Positions 26,797 to 35,970 of a stretch of DNA of 64,000 bases are shown one piece after another. Source of the stretch: Streptomyces sp. NRRL F-5126 (GTDB lineage: Bacteria > Actinomycetota > Actinomycetes > Streptomycetales > Streptomycetaceae); contig NZ_JOFZ01000004.1 of NCBI RefSeq assembly GCF_000721265.1, forward strand, positions 124,001 through 188,000, written 5' to 3'. Positions within the stretch are counted from its first letter, which is position 1. Each line of letters opens with the position of its first letter. The translations under genes were made by a program, and so were the position numbers. The notes beneath the pieces are model-generated. The model was given only the letters and a program-made list of their open reading frames with translations, was not told the origin of the DNA and searched no databases.

Positions 26797-28587
26797 TCAG
26801 CCGTGCCAGGAGCGCCAGAGCGCCGCGTACGCGCCGTCCGCCGCCACCAGGTCCTCGTGCGGGCCCAGTTCGCTGATCCTGCCGTCCTCGACCACCGCGA
26901 TCACGTCCGCGTCGTGCGCCGTGTGCAGGCGGTGCGCGATCGCGATCACCGTGCGGCCGTCGAGCACTCGCGCCAGCGAGCGCTCCAGGTGCCTGGCGGC
27001 CCGCGGGTCGAGGAGCGAGGTCGCCTCGTCGAGTACCAGCGTGTGCGGGTCGGCGAGCACGAGCCGGGCCAGCGCGATCTGCTGCGCCTGCGCCGGGGTG
27101 AGTACCGTGCCGCCCGAGCCGACCTCCGTGTCCAGGCCCTCCGCGAGGCCTCGCGCCCAGCCGTCCGCGTCGACCGCGCCGAGCGCGGCCCACAGCTCCT
27201 CGTCCGTCGCGTCCGCGCGGGCGAGCCCGAGGTTGTCCCGCAGGGACCCGACGAAGACGTGGTGCTCCTGGTTGACGAGCGCGACGTGCCGCCGCACCGA
27301 CTCCGCGGGCATCCGGGCCAGCGGGACGCCGCCCAGCGTGACCGTGCCGCGCCGGGGCCCGTAGATCCCCGCCAGCAGCCTGCCGAGCGTCGACTTGCCC
27401 GCGCCCGACGGGCCCACCAGCGCGACGCGCGTGCCGGGCGCGACGTCCAGGGACACCCGGTGCAGGACGTCCACGCCCTCCAGGTAGCCGAACCGCACCT
27501 CGTCAGCGCTGACGTCACGGCCCGCCGGGCTGAGCGCGGCGTCACCCGCGTCCGGCTCGATGTCCCGCACGCCGACCAGCCGCGCGATGGACACCTGGGC
27601 GACCTGGAGCTCGTCGTACCAGCGCAGGATCAGGCTCACCGGGTCGACCAGCATCTGCGCGAACAGCGCGCCCGTCGTCAACTGGCCCACGTCGAGCCAG
27701 CCCTGGAGCACGAAGGTCCCGCCGAGCACCAGCGTGGCCAGGAAGATGATCACGTGGGTGGCGTTGATGACAGGGAACAGCACCGTACGCAGCCACAGCG
27801 TGTACCGCTCCCACGCCGTCCAGCGGCCCACCCGCAGGTCGGAAAGGGCCACGCGCCGCGCGCCGAGCCGGTACGACTCGATGGTGCGGCCCGCGTCCAC
27901 GGTCTCCGTGAGGGACGCGGCGACGGCCGCGTACCCGGCCGCCTCGGAGCGGTACGCGGACGGTGCGCGCTTGAAGTACCAGCGGCACCCCGCGATCAGC
28001 ACAGGCAGCGCGATCAGCACCGCGAGCGCGAGCGGCGGCGCGGTCACCGTGATCGCGCCCAGCAGCAGCGCCGCCCACACCACGCCGATGGCGAGTTGCG
28101 GCACGGCCTCGCGCATCGCGTCCGCGAGGCGGTCGATGTCCGTGGTGATCCTCGACAGCAGGTCGCCGGTGCCGGCGCGCTCCAGGACTCCGGGCGGCAG
28201 TCCCACCGACCTGACGAGGAAGTCCTCGCGCAGGTCGGCGAGCATCTCCTCGCCGAGCACGGCCCCGCGCAGCCGCACCGACCGGGTGAGCACCGTCTGC
28301 ACGGCGAGCGCCATCGCGAACAGCGCGGTGATCAGCGGCAGATGCAGCGCGTCGGCGCTCCGCGCCCCGTGCGTGAGACGGTCGACGACTCCGCCGAGCA
28401 GGTAGGGCCCGACCATCGACGCCACGACGGACACGGCGTTGACGCAGATCAGCACCGTGAACGCACGGCGGTGGCGCCTCAACAGGCCCGCGACGTAGGC
28501 CCGTACGGTCGCCGCGGAGCCGACGGGCAGCGTCGTCGTGGACTCGGGGGCGGCCGGGTCGTGCTCCGGCCTCGCCACGCCGATCAT
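26797..28587 (-). CDS. Half-ABC exporter B: canonical Walker A, degenerate signature
   Basis: A 596-residue exporter half: transmembrane domain at residues 30-330, nucleotide-binding domain from about 355. Walker A GPSGAGKST (392-400), Walker B LVLDE (517-521) and the switch His H552 (AHRL) are normal. The signature reads LTPAQ (496-500) instead of LSGGQ. Its ATG overlaps the TGA of the upstream partner (ATGA), so the two are translated together and surely form a heterodimer. In the ATP sandwich its good Walker A faces the partner's good LSGGQ, and its bad signature faces the partner's bad Walker A. The substrate is unknown; a MarR gene lies upstream. Confidence 0.93.
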   Translation of the reverse strand: MIGVARPEHDPAAPESTTTLPVGSAATVRAYVAGLLRRHRRAFTVLICVNAVSVVASMVGPYLLGGVVDRLTHGARSADALHLPLITALFAMALAVQTVLTRSVRLRGAVLGEEMLADLREDFLVRSVGLPPGVLERAGTGDLLSRITTDIDRLADAMREAVPQLAIGVVWAALLLGAITVTAPPLALAVLIALPVLIAGCRWYFKRAPSAYRSEAAGYAAVAASLTETVDAGRTIESYRLGARRVALSDLRVGRWTAWERYTLWLRTVLFPVINATHVIIFLATLVLGGTFVLQGWLDVGQLTTGALFAQMLVDPVSLILRWYDELQVAQVSIARLVGVRDIEPDAGDAALSPAGRDVSADEVRFGYLEGVDVLHRVSLDVAPGTRVALVGPSGAGKSTLGRLLAGIYGPRRGTVTLGGVPLARMPAESVRRHVALVNQEHHVFVGSLRDNLGLARADATDEELWAALGAVDADGWARGLAEGLDTEVGSGGTVLTPAQAQQIALARLVLADPHTLVLDEATSLLDPRAARHLERSLARVLDGRTVIAIAHRLHTAHDADVIAVVEDGRISELGPHEDLVAADGAYAALWRSWHG

Positions 28588-30497
28588 GCCGATTCCTCCA
28601 TCTCGTGTACGTCCGTGCGGTGTTGGCGTCCCATGCCGTCAGTGACGTGCGCGCCGAACGCCGCGCTGCCCGGCCCCGCGCCGGTCTCCCGGGTGACGAC
28701 GGCGCGGTAGCGCGCGTCCTCGGCGAGCAGCGCACGGTGCGCGCCTTCGGCCCCGGCCTTTCCGTTGTGCACGAACACCACACGGTCGGCGCGGTCGAGA
28801 ACCAGCGGCGACGAGGTGAACACCACCGTCGTGCGTCCTGAGCGCAGCCGCCTGACGCCGTCGGCGATCCGCGCCTCGGTGTGCGAGTCGACGGCCGATG
28901 TCGGCTCGTCCAGCACCAGCACCTCCGGGTCGGCGACGAGCGAACGGGCCAGCGCGAGGCGCTGTCGCTGGCCGCCCGAGAGCGACCTGCCGCGCTCCGT
29001 GATGCGCGCCCGCATCGCGTCCCGGTCGCCGTCGCCGGCCACCGACGCCCTGACCAGCGCGTCGAGCACGTCGTCGCACTGGGCCGCGGCCAGCGCGCGG
29101 CGTGCCGCGACCGTGCCGGACGACGGCACGTCGAGCAGCTCGGCGAGCGTGCCGGACAGCAGCACCGGGTCCTTGTCCTGGACGAGGACGGCCGTGCGGG
29201 CCACGTCGAGCGGCAGCGAGTCGAGGGCCGTGCGGCCGAGCAGCACGGACGGCACGGCCTCCGCGCCGCCGCGGGAGGCGCCGCCGGCCAGGCCGTCGTC
29301 GCTGCCGCGGTCCTCGCGGTCGGTCGCCGAACCGACGCCGTGCCCGCCCAGGCGATCCGCGAGACGCCCCGCCGCGTCCGGGTCCCCGCACACGACGGCG
29401 GTCAGCAGGCCCGACGGCGCGAGCATGCCGCTGACCGGGTCGAACAGGTCGCCGGACGGCGCCTTCACCGCGCGGCCGCCGCCGGCGTCCGCGGCCACGT
29501 CCGTCCGCACCAGGGACAGCACACGCGCGGCGCGCGTCGCCGAGGGCCGCGACACCGAGTACGCCACGGCGATCTCCTCGAACCGCTGGAGCGGCACGAG
29601 GAGCAGGGTGACCGCGCTGTAGACCGTCACCAGCTCGCCCGGCGTGATGCGGCCGTCCAGCGCGAGCCGAGCCCCGTACCAGACCACGGCGATCAGCATC
29701 AGGCCGGGCAGCAGCACCTGGACGGCGGAGATCAGCGACCACATGCGGGCGCTGCGCACCGCGGCCCGGCGCACCTCCTGCGACACCTCCCGGTACCGGC
29801 CGAGGAACAGCTCCTCACCGCCCACGCCGCGCAGCACGCGCAGCCCGGCCACCGTGTCGGAGGCCAGCTCGGTGGCGCGTCCCGCCTTCTCGCGCTGCAC
29901 GTCGGCCCGGCGCGTGGCGGGCGCGAGCAGCGGCAGGACGGCGAGCGCGAGCACCGGTACGCCGACGGCGACAAGCAGGCCGAGCGACGGCACGTACAGC
30001 AGCAGCCCCACCGCGATCAGCACGATCGCGACGGCCGCCGCCACGAACCGCGACAGCGCCTCCACGAACCAGCCGATCTTCTCGACGTCGCCGGTCGAGA
30101 CGGTGACGATCTCGCCCGCGGCGACGCGCCGCGAAAGGGTCGAGCCGAGCTCGGTCGTCTTGCGCGAGAGTGACTGCTGGAGGCGGGCGGCCGCGGTGAT
30201 CCAGTTCGTCACCGAGACCCGGTGCAGCATGGTGTCGCCGATCGTCAGCGCGATGCCGAACAGCGCGATCAGGCCGCCCGCGAGCGCGAGCCCGCTTCCC
30301 GAACCGTCGACCACGGCCTGCACGGCGAGCCCGGACCCCACGGGCAGCCCCGCGAGGCCGAGTTGCTGGAGCAGGCCCCAGCCGAGGGACTTGGCCTGGC
30401 CGCCGAGCTGACTGCGGAACAGCCACAGCAGGTACCGGCCGCCGGAGCGGGCGTCCGGGACGCCGGGGTCCTCGTAGGGAAGGTCGCGAATCTGCAT
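28584..30497 (-). CDS. Half-ABC exporter A: intact signature, Walker A lost
   Basis: A 637-residue exporter half, with transmembrane segments to about residue 300. In the nucleotide-binding domain the P-loop position reads CGDPDAAGRLADRL (370-383), lacking the GKS/T residues. The switch His is replaced by Ser (FTSSPL, S562). The signature LSGGQ (506-510) and Walker B LVLDEPTSAVD (with D530 and E531) are intact. It therefore cannot bind ATP normally itself but can complete its partner's site. The start at 30497 (MQIRDLPYEDPG) is the usual one for this subfamily. It is the first gene of a two-gene operon. Confidence 0.92.
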   Translation of the reverse strand: MQIRDLPYEDPGVPDARSGGRYLLWLFRSQLGGQAKSLGWGLLQQLGLAGLPVGSGLAVQAVVDGSGSGLALAGGLIALFGIALTIGDTMLHRVSVTNWITAAARLQQSLSRKTTELGSTLSRRVAAGEIVTVSTGDVEKIGWFVEALSRFVAAAVAIVLIAVGLLLYVPSLGLLVAVGVPVLALAVLPLLAPATRRADVQREKAGRATELASDTVAGLRVLRGVGGEELFLGRYREVSQEVRRAAVRSARMWSLISAVQVLLPGLMLIAVVWYGARLALDGRITPGELVTVYSAVTLLLVPLQRFEEIAVAYSVSRPSATRAARVLSLVRTDVAADAGGGRAVKAPSGDLFDPVSGMLAPSGLLTAVVCGDPDAAGRLADRLGGHGVGSATDREDRGSDDGLAGGASRGGAEAVPSVLLGRTALDSLPLDVARTAVLVQDKDPVLLSGTLAELLDVPSSGTVAARRALAAAQCDDVLDALVRASVAGDGDRDAMRARITERGRSLSGGQRQRLALARSLVADPEVLVLDEPTSAVDSHTEARIADGVRRLRSGRTTVVFTSSPLVLDRADRVVFVHNGKAGAEGAHRALLAEDARYRAVVTRETGAGPGSAAFGAHVTDGMGRQHRTDVHEMEESA

Positions 30498-30633
30498 GAT
30501 GTCCCATGCTCGTGGTCGGGCGAGGCAGGCGTGCCAGCTTCGCCTTTTCACCTGAGCAGGGCAATCGCTTTTTCCGCTGGTACGGCACGGGTGAGGACGC
30601 CGGGGACGCCCGGGACGGACGGTGCGGGTGCGC

Positions 30634-31173
30634 TCAGGCCGGCGGCGCCGCCCGCCTGAGCGCGCCGTCGCGCGGGCGCTCCGCGCCGGCCTCGCCCGTC
30701 AGCCGTGCCAGCAGCGCGCCGAGCGTGTCACGCTGCTCGTCGCTGAGCGGTGCGAGCACCTCCGCGGCCGCCTCGCGGCGTGCCGCGCGCAGGTCCATGA
30801 GCGCGCCGCGGCCCGCGTCCGTCAGCTCGATCCTGATCACCCTGCGGTTGGCCGGGTCGGGCACGCGCCGCACCCACCCGTTGGCCTCAAGGCCGTCCGT
30901 CAGTGTGGTCACCGCGCGCGGCACCACCTCAAGGCGCGCCGCGAGGTCGGCCATGCGCGGCGGCGTCTCGCAGTGCGCGACCGTGCGCAGGAGCCTGCCC
31001 TGCGCCGGGGTGATGCCGACCGGTCGCAGCAGGTGCTTCTGGCTGCGGTGGATTCTGCGCGTCAGGCGCAGCAACTGCTCGGCGAGGCGGCCGTCGCGGT
31101 CGGTGCCGTCGCGTCCGGTGCCGTCGCGGCCGGTCGCCTCGCGGTCGGTGGTGTCACCGGCGGAGTTCTCCAT
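30634..31173 (-). CDS. MarR-family regulator
   Basis: A 179-residue winged-helix regulator: ITPAQGRLLRTVAHCETPPRMADLAARLEVVPRAVTTLTDGLEANGWVRRVPDPANRRVIRIELTDAG spans the DNA-binding core (about residues 53-122). The N-terminus has an odd near-repeat, TGRDGTGRDGTDRDG, from a 15-bp tandem DNA repeat. It sits between the heterodimeric exporter and the divergent exporter gene. A near-perfect dyad lies 18 bp before its start. It probably represses itself and the exporters in response to a small toxic molecule. Confidence 0.9.
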   Translation of the reverse strand: MENSAGDTTDREATGRDGTGRDGTDRDGRLAEQLLRLTRRIHRSQKHLLRPVGITPAQGRLLRTVAHCETPPRMADLAARLEVVPRAVTTLTDGLEANGWVRRVPDPANRRVIRIELTDAGRGALMDLRAARREAAAEVLAPLSDEQRDTLGALLARLTGEAGAERPRDGALRRAAPPA

Positions 31174-31191
31174 GGGGGAACAATATCAGGA

Positions 31192-31212
31192 CTATGTTCA
31201 TTGTGAGCATAG
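31192..31212. promoter_or_regulatory. Candidate MarR operator
   Basis: CTATGTTCA-TTG-TGAGCATAG is a 21-bp dyad with one mismatched pair. It lies in the AT-rich 87-bp gap between the marR-type gene and the divergent ABC exporter gene. Confidence 0.65.
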
Positions 31213-31260
31213 GTAATAGTGAGTTACGCTCCCTTGACCATCGATCCCACGAAGGAGCCC

Positions 31261-33186
31261 ATGAACCGCTCTGTATCCCTCGGAAAGCCCCCCGCCCGCG
31301 CCGAAGGCGCCGAGCGGGCCGAGCGCCCGCCCCAGCTGCGCCGCATCTTCGGCCTCTTCCGCCCCTACCGTGCCCGCCTGTCCGTGGTCGGCCTGCTGGT
31401 CGCCGCGTCGTCCCTGGTCACGGTCGCCTCACCGTTCCTGCTCCGGCAGATCCTCGACGTCGCGATCCCGCAGGGCCGCACGGGCCTGCTGTCCCTCCTG
31501 GCGCTCGGCATGATCCTCACCGCCGTCGTCAACAGCGTCTTCGGCGTTTTGCAGACGCTCATCTCGACCACCGTCGGCCAGCGCGTCATGCACGACCTGC
31601 GCACCGCGGTCTACGCCCAGCTCCAGCGGATGCCCCTCGCCTTCTTCACCCGTACGAGGACGGGGGAGGTGCAGTCCAGGATCGCCAACGACATCGGCGG
31701 CATGCAGGCGACCGTGACATCCACGGCGACCTCGCTGGTGTCCAACCTGACGTCCGTCGTCGCCACCGTCGTCGCGATGATCGCGCTGGACTGGCGCCTG
31801 ACCCTCGTCTCGATGCTGCTGCTGCCGGTGTTCGTGTGGATCAGCCGCAGGGTCGGCAAGGAGCGCAAGAGGATCACCACGCAGCGGCAGAAGCAGATGG
31901 CGACCATGGCGGCGACCGTCACGGAGTCGCTGTCCGTCAGCGGCATCCTGCTGGGCCGCACGATGGGCAGGGCCGACTCGCTGACGAAGGCGTTCTCCGA
32001 CGAGTCCGAGCGCCTCGTCGACCTGGAGGTGCGCTCCAACATGGCCGGCCGCTGGCGCATGTCGGTCATCGGGATCGTCATGGCCGCCATGCCGGCGGTC
32101 ATCTACTGGGCGGCCGGCATCGTGCTGCACAGCGGCGCGGCGGCGATCTCCATCGGCACGCTGGTCGCCTTCGTCTCGCTCCAGCAGGGGCTGTTCCGCC
32201 CGGCCGTGTCCCTGCTCGCCACCGGCGTCCAGATGCAGACGTCGCTCGCCCTGTTCGCCCGCATCTTCGAATACCTGGACCTGCCGGTGGACATCACCGA
32301 GCCGGAACGCCCGGTCGATCTGTCCAAGGACCGGGTGAAGGGCGAGATCCGCTTCGAGGGCGTCGACTTCTCCTACGGCGCGTCCGCGGAGGCAGCCGGT
32401 GCGGCCGGGGAGCCGGCCGGTCCCGCGGTCGAGCACAGAACCCTCGAGTCCATCGACCTGAGCGTGCCGGCGGGCGGCAGCCTGGCCGTCGTCGGTCCCA
32501 CGGGCTCCGGCAAGTCCACGCTCAGCTACCTGGTGCCGCGCCTGTACGACGTGACGGCCGGACGCGTCACGCTCGACGGCGTCGACGTGCGCGACCTCGC
32601 CTTCGACTCGCTGGCCCGCGCCGTCGGCGTGGTCTCCCAGGAGACGTACCTCTTCCACGCCTCCGTCGCGGACAACCTGCGGTTCGCCAAGCCGGACGCG
32701 ACGGACGAGGAGATCGAGACCGCGGCGAGGGCGGCGCAGATCCACGACCACATCGCTTCCCTGCCCGACGGCTACGACACCCTCGTGGGGGAGCGCGGCT
32801 ACCGATTCTCCGGCGGCGAGAAGCAGCGCCTCGCCATCGCCCGCACCATCCTGCGCGACCCGCCCGTGCTGATCCTCGACGAGGCGACGAGCGCGCTGGA
32901 CACCCGCACCGAGTACGCCGTGCAGCAGGCCATCGACGCGCTCTCCGCCGGGCGCACCACGGTCACCATCGCGCACCGGCTCTCCACGGTGCGGGACGCG
33001 GACGAGATCGTCGTCCTGGACGGCGGAAGGATCGCCGAGCGCGGCACGCACGACGAACTGCTGGCGCTCGACGGCCGGTACGCGGCGCTCGTGCGCAGGG
33101 ACAGCGGCGCCGGTGCCCGCCCGGAAAGCGATGCGGACGCGGGCGCTCCCGGCGGCTCCGCGCCGCTGGCACCGGTCGCGCGGTGA
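31261..33186 (+). CDS. ABC exporter (fused membrane and ATPase half-transporter)
   Basis: A 641-residue exporter half with six expected transmembrane helices (about residues 38-320) and a fully canonical nucleotide-binding domain: Walker A GPTGSGKST at 412-420, FSGGE signature at about 516-520, Walker [12 protein letters not shown] and switch His in IAHRLST. It can work as a homodimer, unlike the two genes on the other side of the marR gene. AAGGAG precedes the ATG at 31261; a GTG at 31219 would overlap the promoter region. The tail is an Ala/Gly-rich extension. It is probably a MarR-controlled multidrug-type exporter; the substrate is unknown. Confidence 0.92.
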   Translation: MNRSVSLGKPPARAEGAERAERPPQLRRIFGLFRPYRARLSVVGLLVAASSLVTVASPFLLRQILDVAIPQGRTGLLSLLALGMILTAVVNSVFGVLQTLISTTVGQRVMHDLRTAVYAQLQRMPLAFFTRTRTGEVQSRIANDIGGMQATVTSTATSLVSNLTSVVATVVAMIALDWRLTLVSMLLLPVFVWISRRVGKERKRITTQRQKQMATMAATVTESLSVSGILLGRTMGRADSLTKAFSDESERLVDLEVRSNMAGRWRMSVIGIVMAAMPAVIYWAAGIVLHSGAAAISIGTLVAFVSLQQGLFRPAVSLLATGVQMQTSLALFARIFEYLDLPVDITEPERPVDLSKDRVKGEIRFEGVDFSYGASAEAAGAAGEPAGPAVEHRTLESIDLSVPAGGSLAVVGPTGSGKSTLSYLVPRLYDVTAGRVTLDGVDVRDLAFDSLARAVGVVSQETYLFHASVADNLRFAKPDATDEEIETAARAAQIHDHIASLPDGYDTLVGERGYRFSGGEKQRLAIARTILRDPPVLILDEATSALDTRTEYAVQQAIDALSAGRTTVTIAHRLSTVRDADEIVVLDGGRIAERGTHDELLALDGRYAALVRRDSGAGARPESDADAGAPGGSAPLAPVAR

Positions 33187-33242
33187 GCGCCCCAACACGT
33201 CGCGGCCTCCGCTGATCGCCGAGGGCGGCACGTTACGGTCCT

Positions 33243-33264
33243 GATATGACAAAAAGGTCATATC
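33243..33264. promoter_or_regulatory. Inverted repeat over the mltG start codon
   Basis: GATATGAC-AAAAAG-GTCATATC is a perfect 8-bp dyad that includes the ATG (33246-33248). On DNA it could be an operator. On mRNA it would fold the start codon into a stem. Confidence 0.5.
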
Positions 33265-34151
33265 GACCCACTGGGCCGGGACCGCGGCCGGGTGGGCGAC
33301 GGGCGCGCCGGGCGCCCTCCCGACGCGGTGCGGGCCGCCCGCGCCTGACGCGGCGAGGGCGCCTGGCGCTGACGGTGACGGCGGTCCTGGCGCTCGGCGC
33401 GGCCGTGCTCGTGCCCGTGTCGCTGCTGACCGGCGGAGGCGGGGGCGGCGGCGGTGGCGGAGGCCGGCACACGTCCCTGGTCGTGCCCGAGGGCCGGCGC
33501 GCCGAGCAGGTCTACGCCTCCATCGACAAGGTGCTCGCGCTGCCCGCCGGCACCACCCGCAAAGCGGCGGCCACGACCCACCTCGAACTGGCCGGGCCCG
33601 CGCACGGCAACCCCGAGGGCTACCTCTTCCCGGCCACGTACCCGGTCGACGAACACACCACGGCCGGCAGCCTGCTGGCCTTCATGGTCAGCACGGCCGA
33701 CAGGAAGCTGGGCGAGGACCACCTCAGGGCGAGTGCGCAGCGCGACGGGCTGACGCTCTACCAGGCCGTCACGGTCGCCAGCATCGTGCAGGCGGAGGCG
33801 GCCACACCCGCAGACATGGGCAAGGTGGCGCGCGTCGTGCTCAACAGGCTCGACAAGCGCATGCCGCTGCAGATGGACTCCACACTGAATTACGCGCTGC
33901 ACCGCTCCACACTCGACACCACAGAAAGCGACACGAAGTCGAGCAGCCCCTACAACACGTACGCGCACAAGGGCCTGCCGCCCACGCCGATCGGCAACCC
34001 GGGGCAGGCGGCGCTGAAGGCGGTGAGCGACCCGCCGCCCGGCACGTGGCTGTACTTCGTGACGGTCAAGGACGGCGACACGCGATTCGCCACCACCTAC
34101 GCACAACAGCAGGAGAACGTAAAGGAGTTCAACGCCAACCGACGCCACTGA
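33246..34151 (+). CDS. mltG: MltG-like endolytic transglycosylase (YceG family)
   Basis: A 301-residue single-pass membrane protein that cleaves nascent glycan strands and is thought to set their length. A basic Arg/Pro-rich cytoplasmic N-terminus of 38 residues precedes one transmembrane helix (about 40-60) and then an unusual run of 11 glycines. The catalytic region ASIVQAEA carries the conserved Glu. RVVLNRLDKRMPLQMDSTLNYAL and YNTYAHKGLPPTPIGNPGQAALKA are strongly MltG-like. It is shorter than most full MltG proteins because the LysM-like part is reduced. Streptomyces often carry more than one copy, so this may be the minor paralogue. The start lies inside an inverted repeat. Confidence 0.85.
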   Translation: MTKRSYRPTGPGPRPGGRRARRAPSRRGAGRPRLTRRGRLALTVTAVLALGAAVLVPVSLLTGGGGGGGGGGGRHTSLVVPEGRRAEQVYASIDKVLALPAGTTRKAAATTHLELAGPAHGNPEGYLFPATYPVDEHTTAGSLLAFMVSTADRKLGEDHLRASAQRDGLTLYQAVTVASIVQAEAATPADMGKVARVVLNRLDKRMPLQMDSTLNYALHRSTLDTTESDTKSSSPYNTYAHKGLPPTPIGNPGQAALKAVSDPPPGTWLYFVTVKDGDTRFATTYAQQQENVKEFNANRRH

Positions 34152-34181
34152 CGGCGCTCGCGCCCACCGCGGCGCCCATGG

Positions 34182-35252
34182 TCACGCGACGAGGTCGCGG
34201 GCGGGCTCGGCCAGCAGCGAGCGGACGCCGCGCACGGCCTCACGACCCGCGCGGTTCGCGCCGATGGTCGAGGCCGAGGGGCCGTAGCCGACGAGATGCA
34301 CCCGCTCGTCCCGTACCGCCCTGGTCCGCTCCACACGGATGCCGCCACCGGGTTCGCGCAGCCCGAGCGGCGCGAGATGGCCCACGGCGGGACGGAAACC
34401 CGTCGCCCACAGGATGACGTCCGCGTCCAGTGAGCGGCCGTCGTCCCACGCCACACCGGTGGGCGTGACGCGGTCGAACATCGGCTCGCGGTCGAGGACG
34501 CCGGAGTCCAGCGCGCGCCGCACGTCATCGTTGACCGGCAGGCCCGTCACCGACACGACGCTCCCCGGCGGCAGGCCGCGCCGCACCCGCTGCTCGACCA
34601 GCTCGACCGCCGCACGGCCTTCGTCGGGCCCGAAGGGGCCCTCGCGGAAGACGGGCGGCCTGCGCGTGACCCAGGTCGTCTCCGCGGCGAGCGGTGCGAT
34701 CTCCATCAGGTGCTGCGTGCCGGACGCCCCGCCGCCGACCACCACGACCCGCAGCCCGGCGAACTCCTCGGGACCGGCGTAGCCCGCGGTGTGCAACTGG
34801 CGCCCGCCGAAGGTCTCCTGGCCGGGGTAGTGGGGCACGAACGGGCGGTCCCAGGTGCCGGTGGCGTTGATGAGGGCGCGGGCGGCGAGGTCACCGGCGG
34901 AGGTCTCGACCGCGAGCAGGCCACCCGCCCCCTCGCGCACCGCCACCACGTCGACGGGCCGGTGCACGGGGATGCCGAAGCGCTGCTCGTAGTCGGCGAA
35001 GTAGCCGGAGACGACCTGCGAAGCGGGCAGCACGACGTCGCCGTCCGCGACCGCCGGCTCCATCCCGGGCAGCGCATGCAGGCCGTGGACCTTCCCGAAC
35101 GTCAGCGACGGCCACCGGAACTGCCAGGCGCCACCGGGCCCCGGCGCATGGTCGAGCACGACGAAGTCACGCTCCGGCAAGAACCCCGTGCGCCGAAGGT
35201 GGTACGCGCTCGAAAGTCCGGCCTGCCCTGCCCCGATGACCACCACGTCCAC
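34182..35252 (-). CDS. Flavin-containing monooxygenase (NAD(P)/FAD-dependent)
   Basis: A 356-residue class B-type flavoprotein. The FAD-binding GAGQAG is close to the N-terminus (VVVIGAGQAGLSSAYHL) and the NADPH-binding GGGASG is near residue 180. The late motif LWATGFRP marks the monooxygenase/YhaO-like group. The GTG at 35252 is preferred: it starts the Rossmann strand directly and has GGTGGG 6 bp upstream, whereas the GTG at 35276 lies too close to its GGAG. It is divergent from yjbQ. The substrate is unknown; an oxidised N or S atom of a small metabolite is plausible. Confidence 0.88.
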   Translation of the reverse strand: MDVVVIGAGQAGLSSAYHLRRTGFLPERDFVVLDHAPGPGGAWQFRWPSLTFGKVHGLHALPGMEPAVADGDVVLPASQVVSGYFADYEQRFGIPVHRPVDVVAVREGAGGLLAVETSAGDLAARALINATGTWDRPFVPHYPGQETFGGRQLHTAGYAGPEEFAGLRVVVVGGGASGTQHLMEIAPLAAETTWVTRRPPVFREGPFGPDEGRAAVELVEQRVRRGLPPGSVVSVTGLPVNDDVRRALDSGVLDREPMFDRVTPTGVAWDDGRSLDADVILWATGFRPAVGHLAPLGLREPGGGIRVERTRAVRDERVHLVGYGPSASTIGANRAGREAVRGVRSLLAEPARDLVA

Positions 35253-35345
35253 GACACGCCCACCGAATACGTCCACGCTCCGGCAACACCGCGAGTGGCG
35301 GGGATCTTCCCGGCGCGCGGCCCCGTGGCGCGCGAGGATGGGGGC

Positions 35346-35768
35346 ATGCCAGACACCTTCACCACCAAGATCCTGCGCCTCACGAGCGGCGGCGAGGAGA
35401 CGGTGCTCGACATCACGTCCGACTGCGAGTCGTTCCTGCGCGAGGCCGCGGCAGGCCGCGACGGCCTGCTCAACGTCTTCGTCCCGCATGCGACGGCGGG
35501 CATCGCCCTGATCGAGACGGGCGCGGGCAGCGACACCGACCTGCTGGCCGCCCTGCGCGACCTGCTCCCACCGGACGACCGCTGGCGCCACCGCCACGGC
35601 ACCCCGGGCCACGGCCGCGACCACGTGCTCCCCGCCCTGGTGCCCCCGCACGCCACCCTGCCGGTGACCGGGGGGCGCCTCGAACTGGGCACGTGGCAGT
35701 CGGTCTGCCTGGTCGACACAAATGTCGACAATCCTGACCGGAAGGTGCGGCTGAGCTTCCTGGGCTGA
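35346..35768 (+). CDS. YjbQ/UPF0047 family protein
   Basis: A 140-residue single-domain protein. The family motifs NVFVPHATAGIALIETG, HGRDHVLPALVPPHATLPVTGGRLELGTWQSVCLVDTN are intact. They include the conserved His residues and the GTWQ signature. Members have weak thiamine-phosphate synthase activity; the physiological role is not settled. The ATG follows GAGGATGGGGG. It stands alone between the monooxygenase and a decayed region. Confidence 0.9.
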   Translation: MPDTFTTKILRLTSGGEETVLDITSDCESFLREAAAGRDGLLNVFVPHATAGIALIETGAGSDTDLLAALRDLLPPDDRWRHRHGTPGHGRDHVLPALVPPHATLPVTGGRLELGTWQSVCLVDTNVDNPDRKVRLSFLG

Positions 35769-35970
35769 CCAAGATCGCTCTCCTGGGTCGTGCCGACGTT
35801 TCTCCGTAACATCCGGTGCGCCAACGGAGAGAAGCACGCACGATACGGCCCCGGCAGCGGTTGAACGTCCCGTGACCGCGTGACGAGAAGGGGCCTTGCG
35901 GCGGCTGGTCGCGGCGGCTGTGGGCCGCGTCGGTCGCAACGTTGTCGACTGCCTGAACACCGGCTGCACG

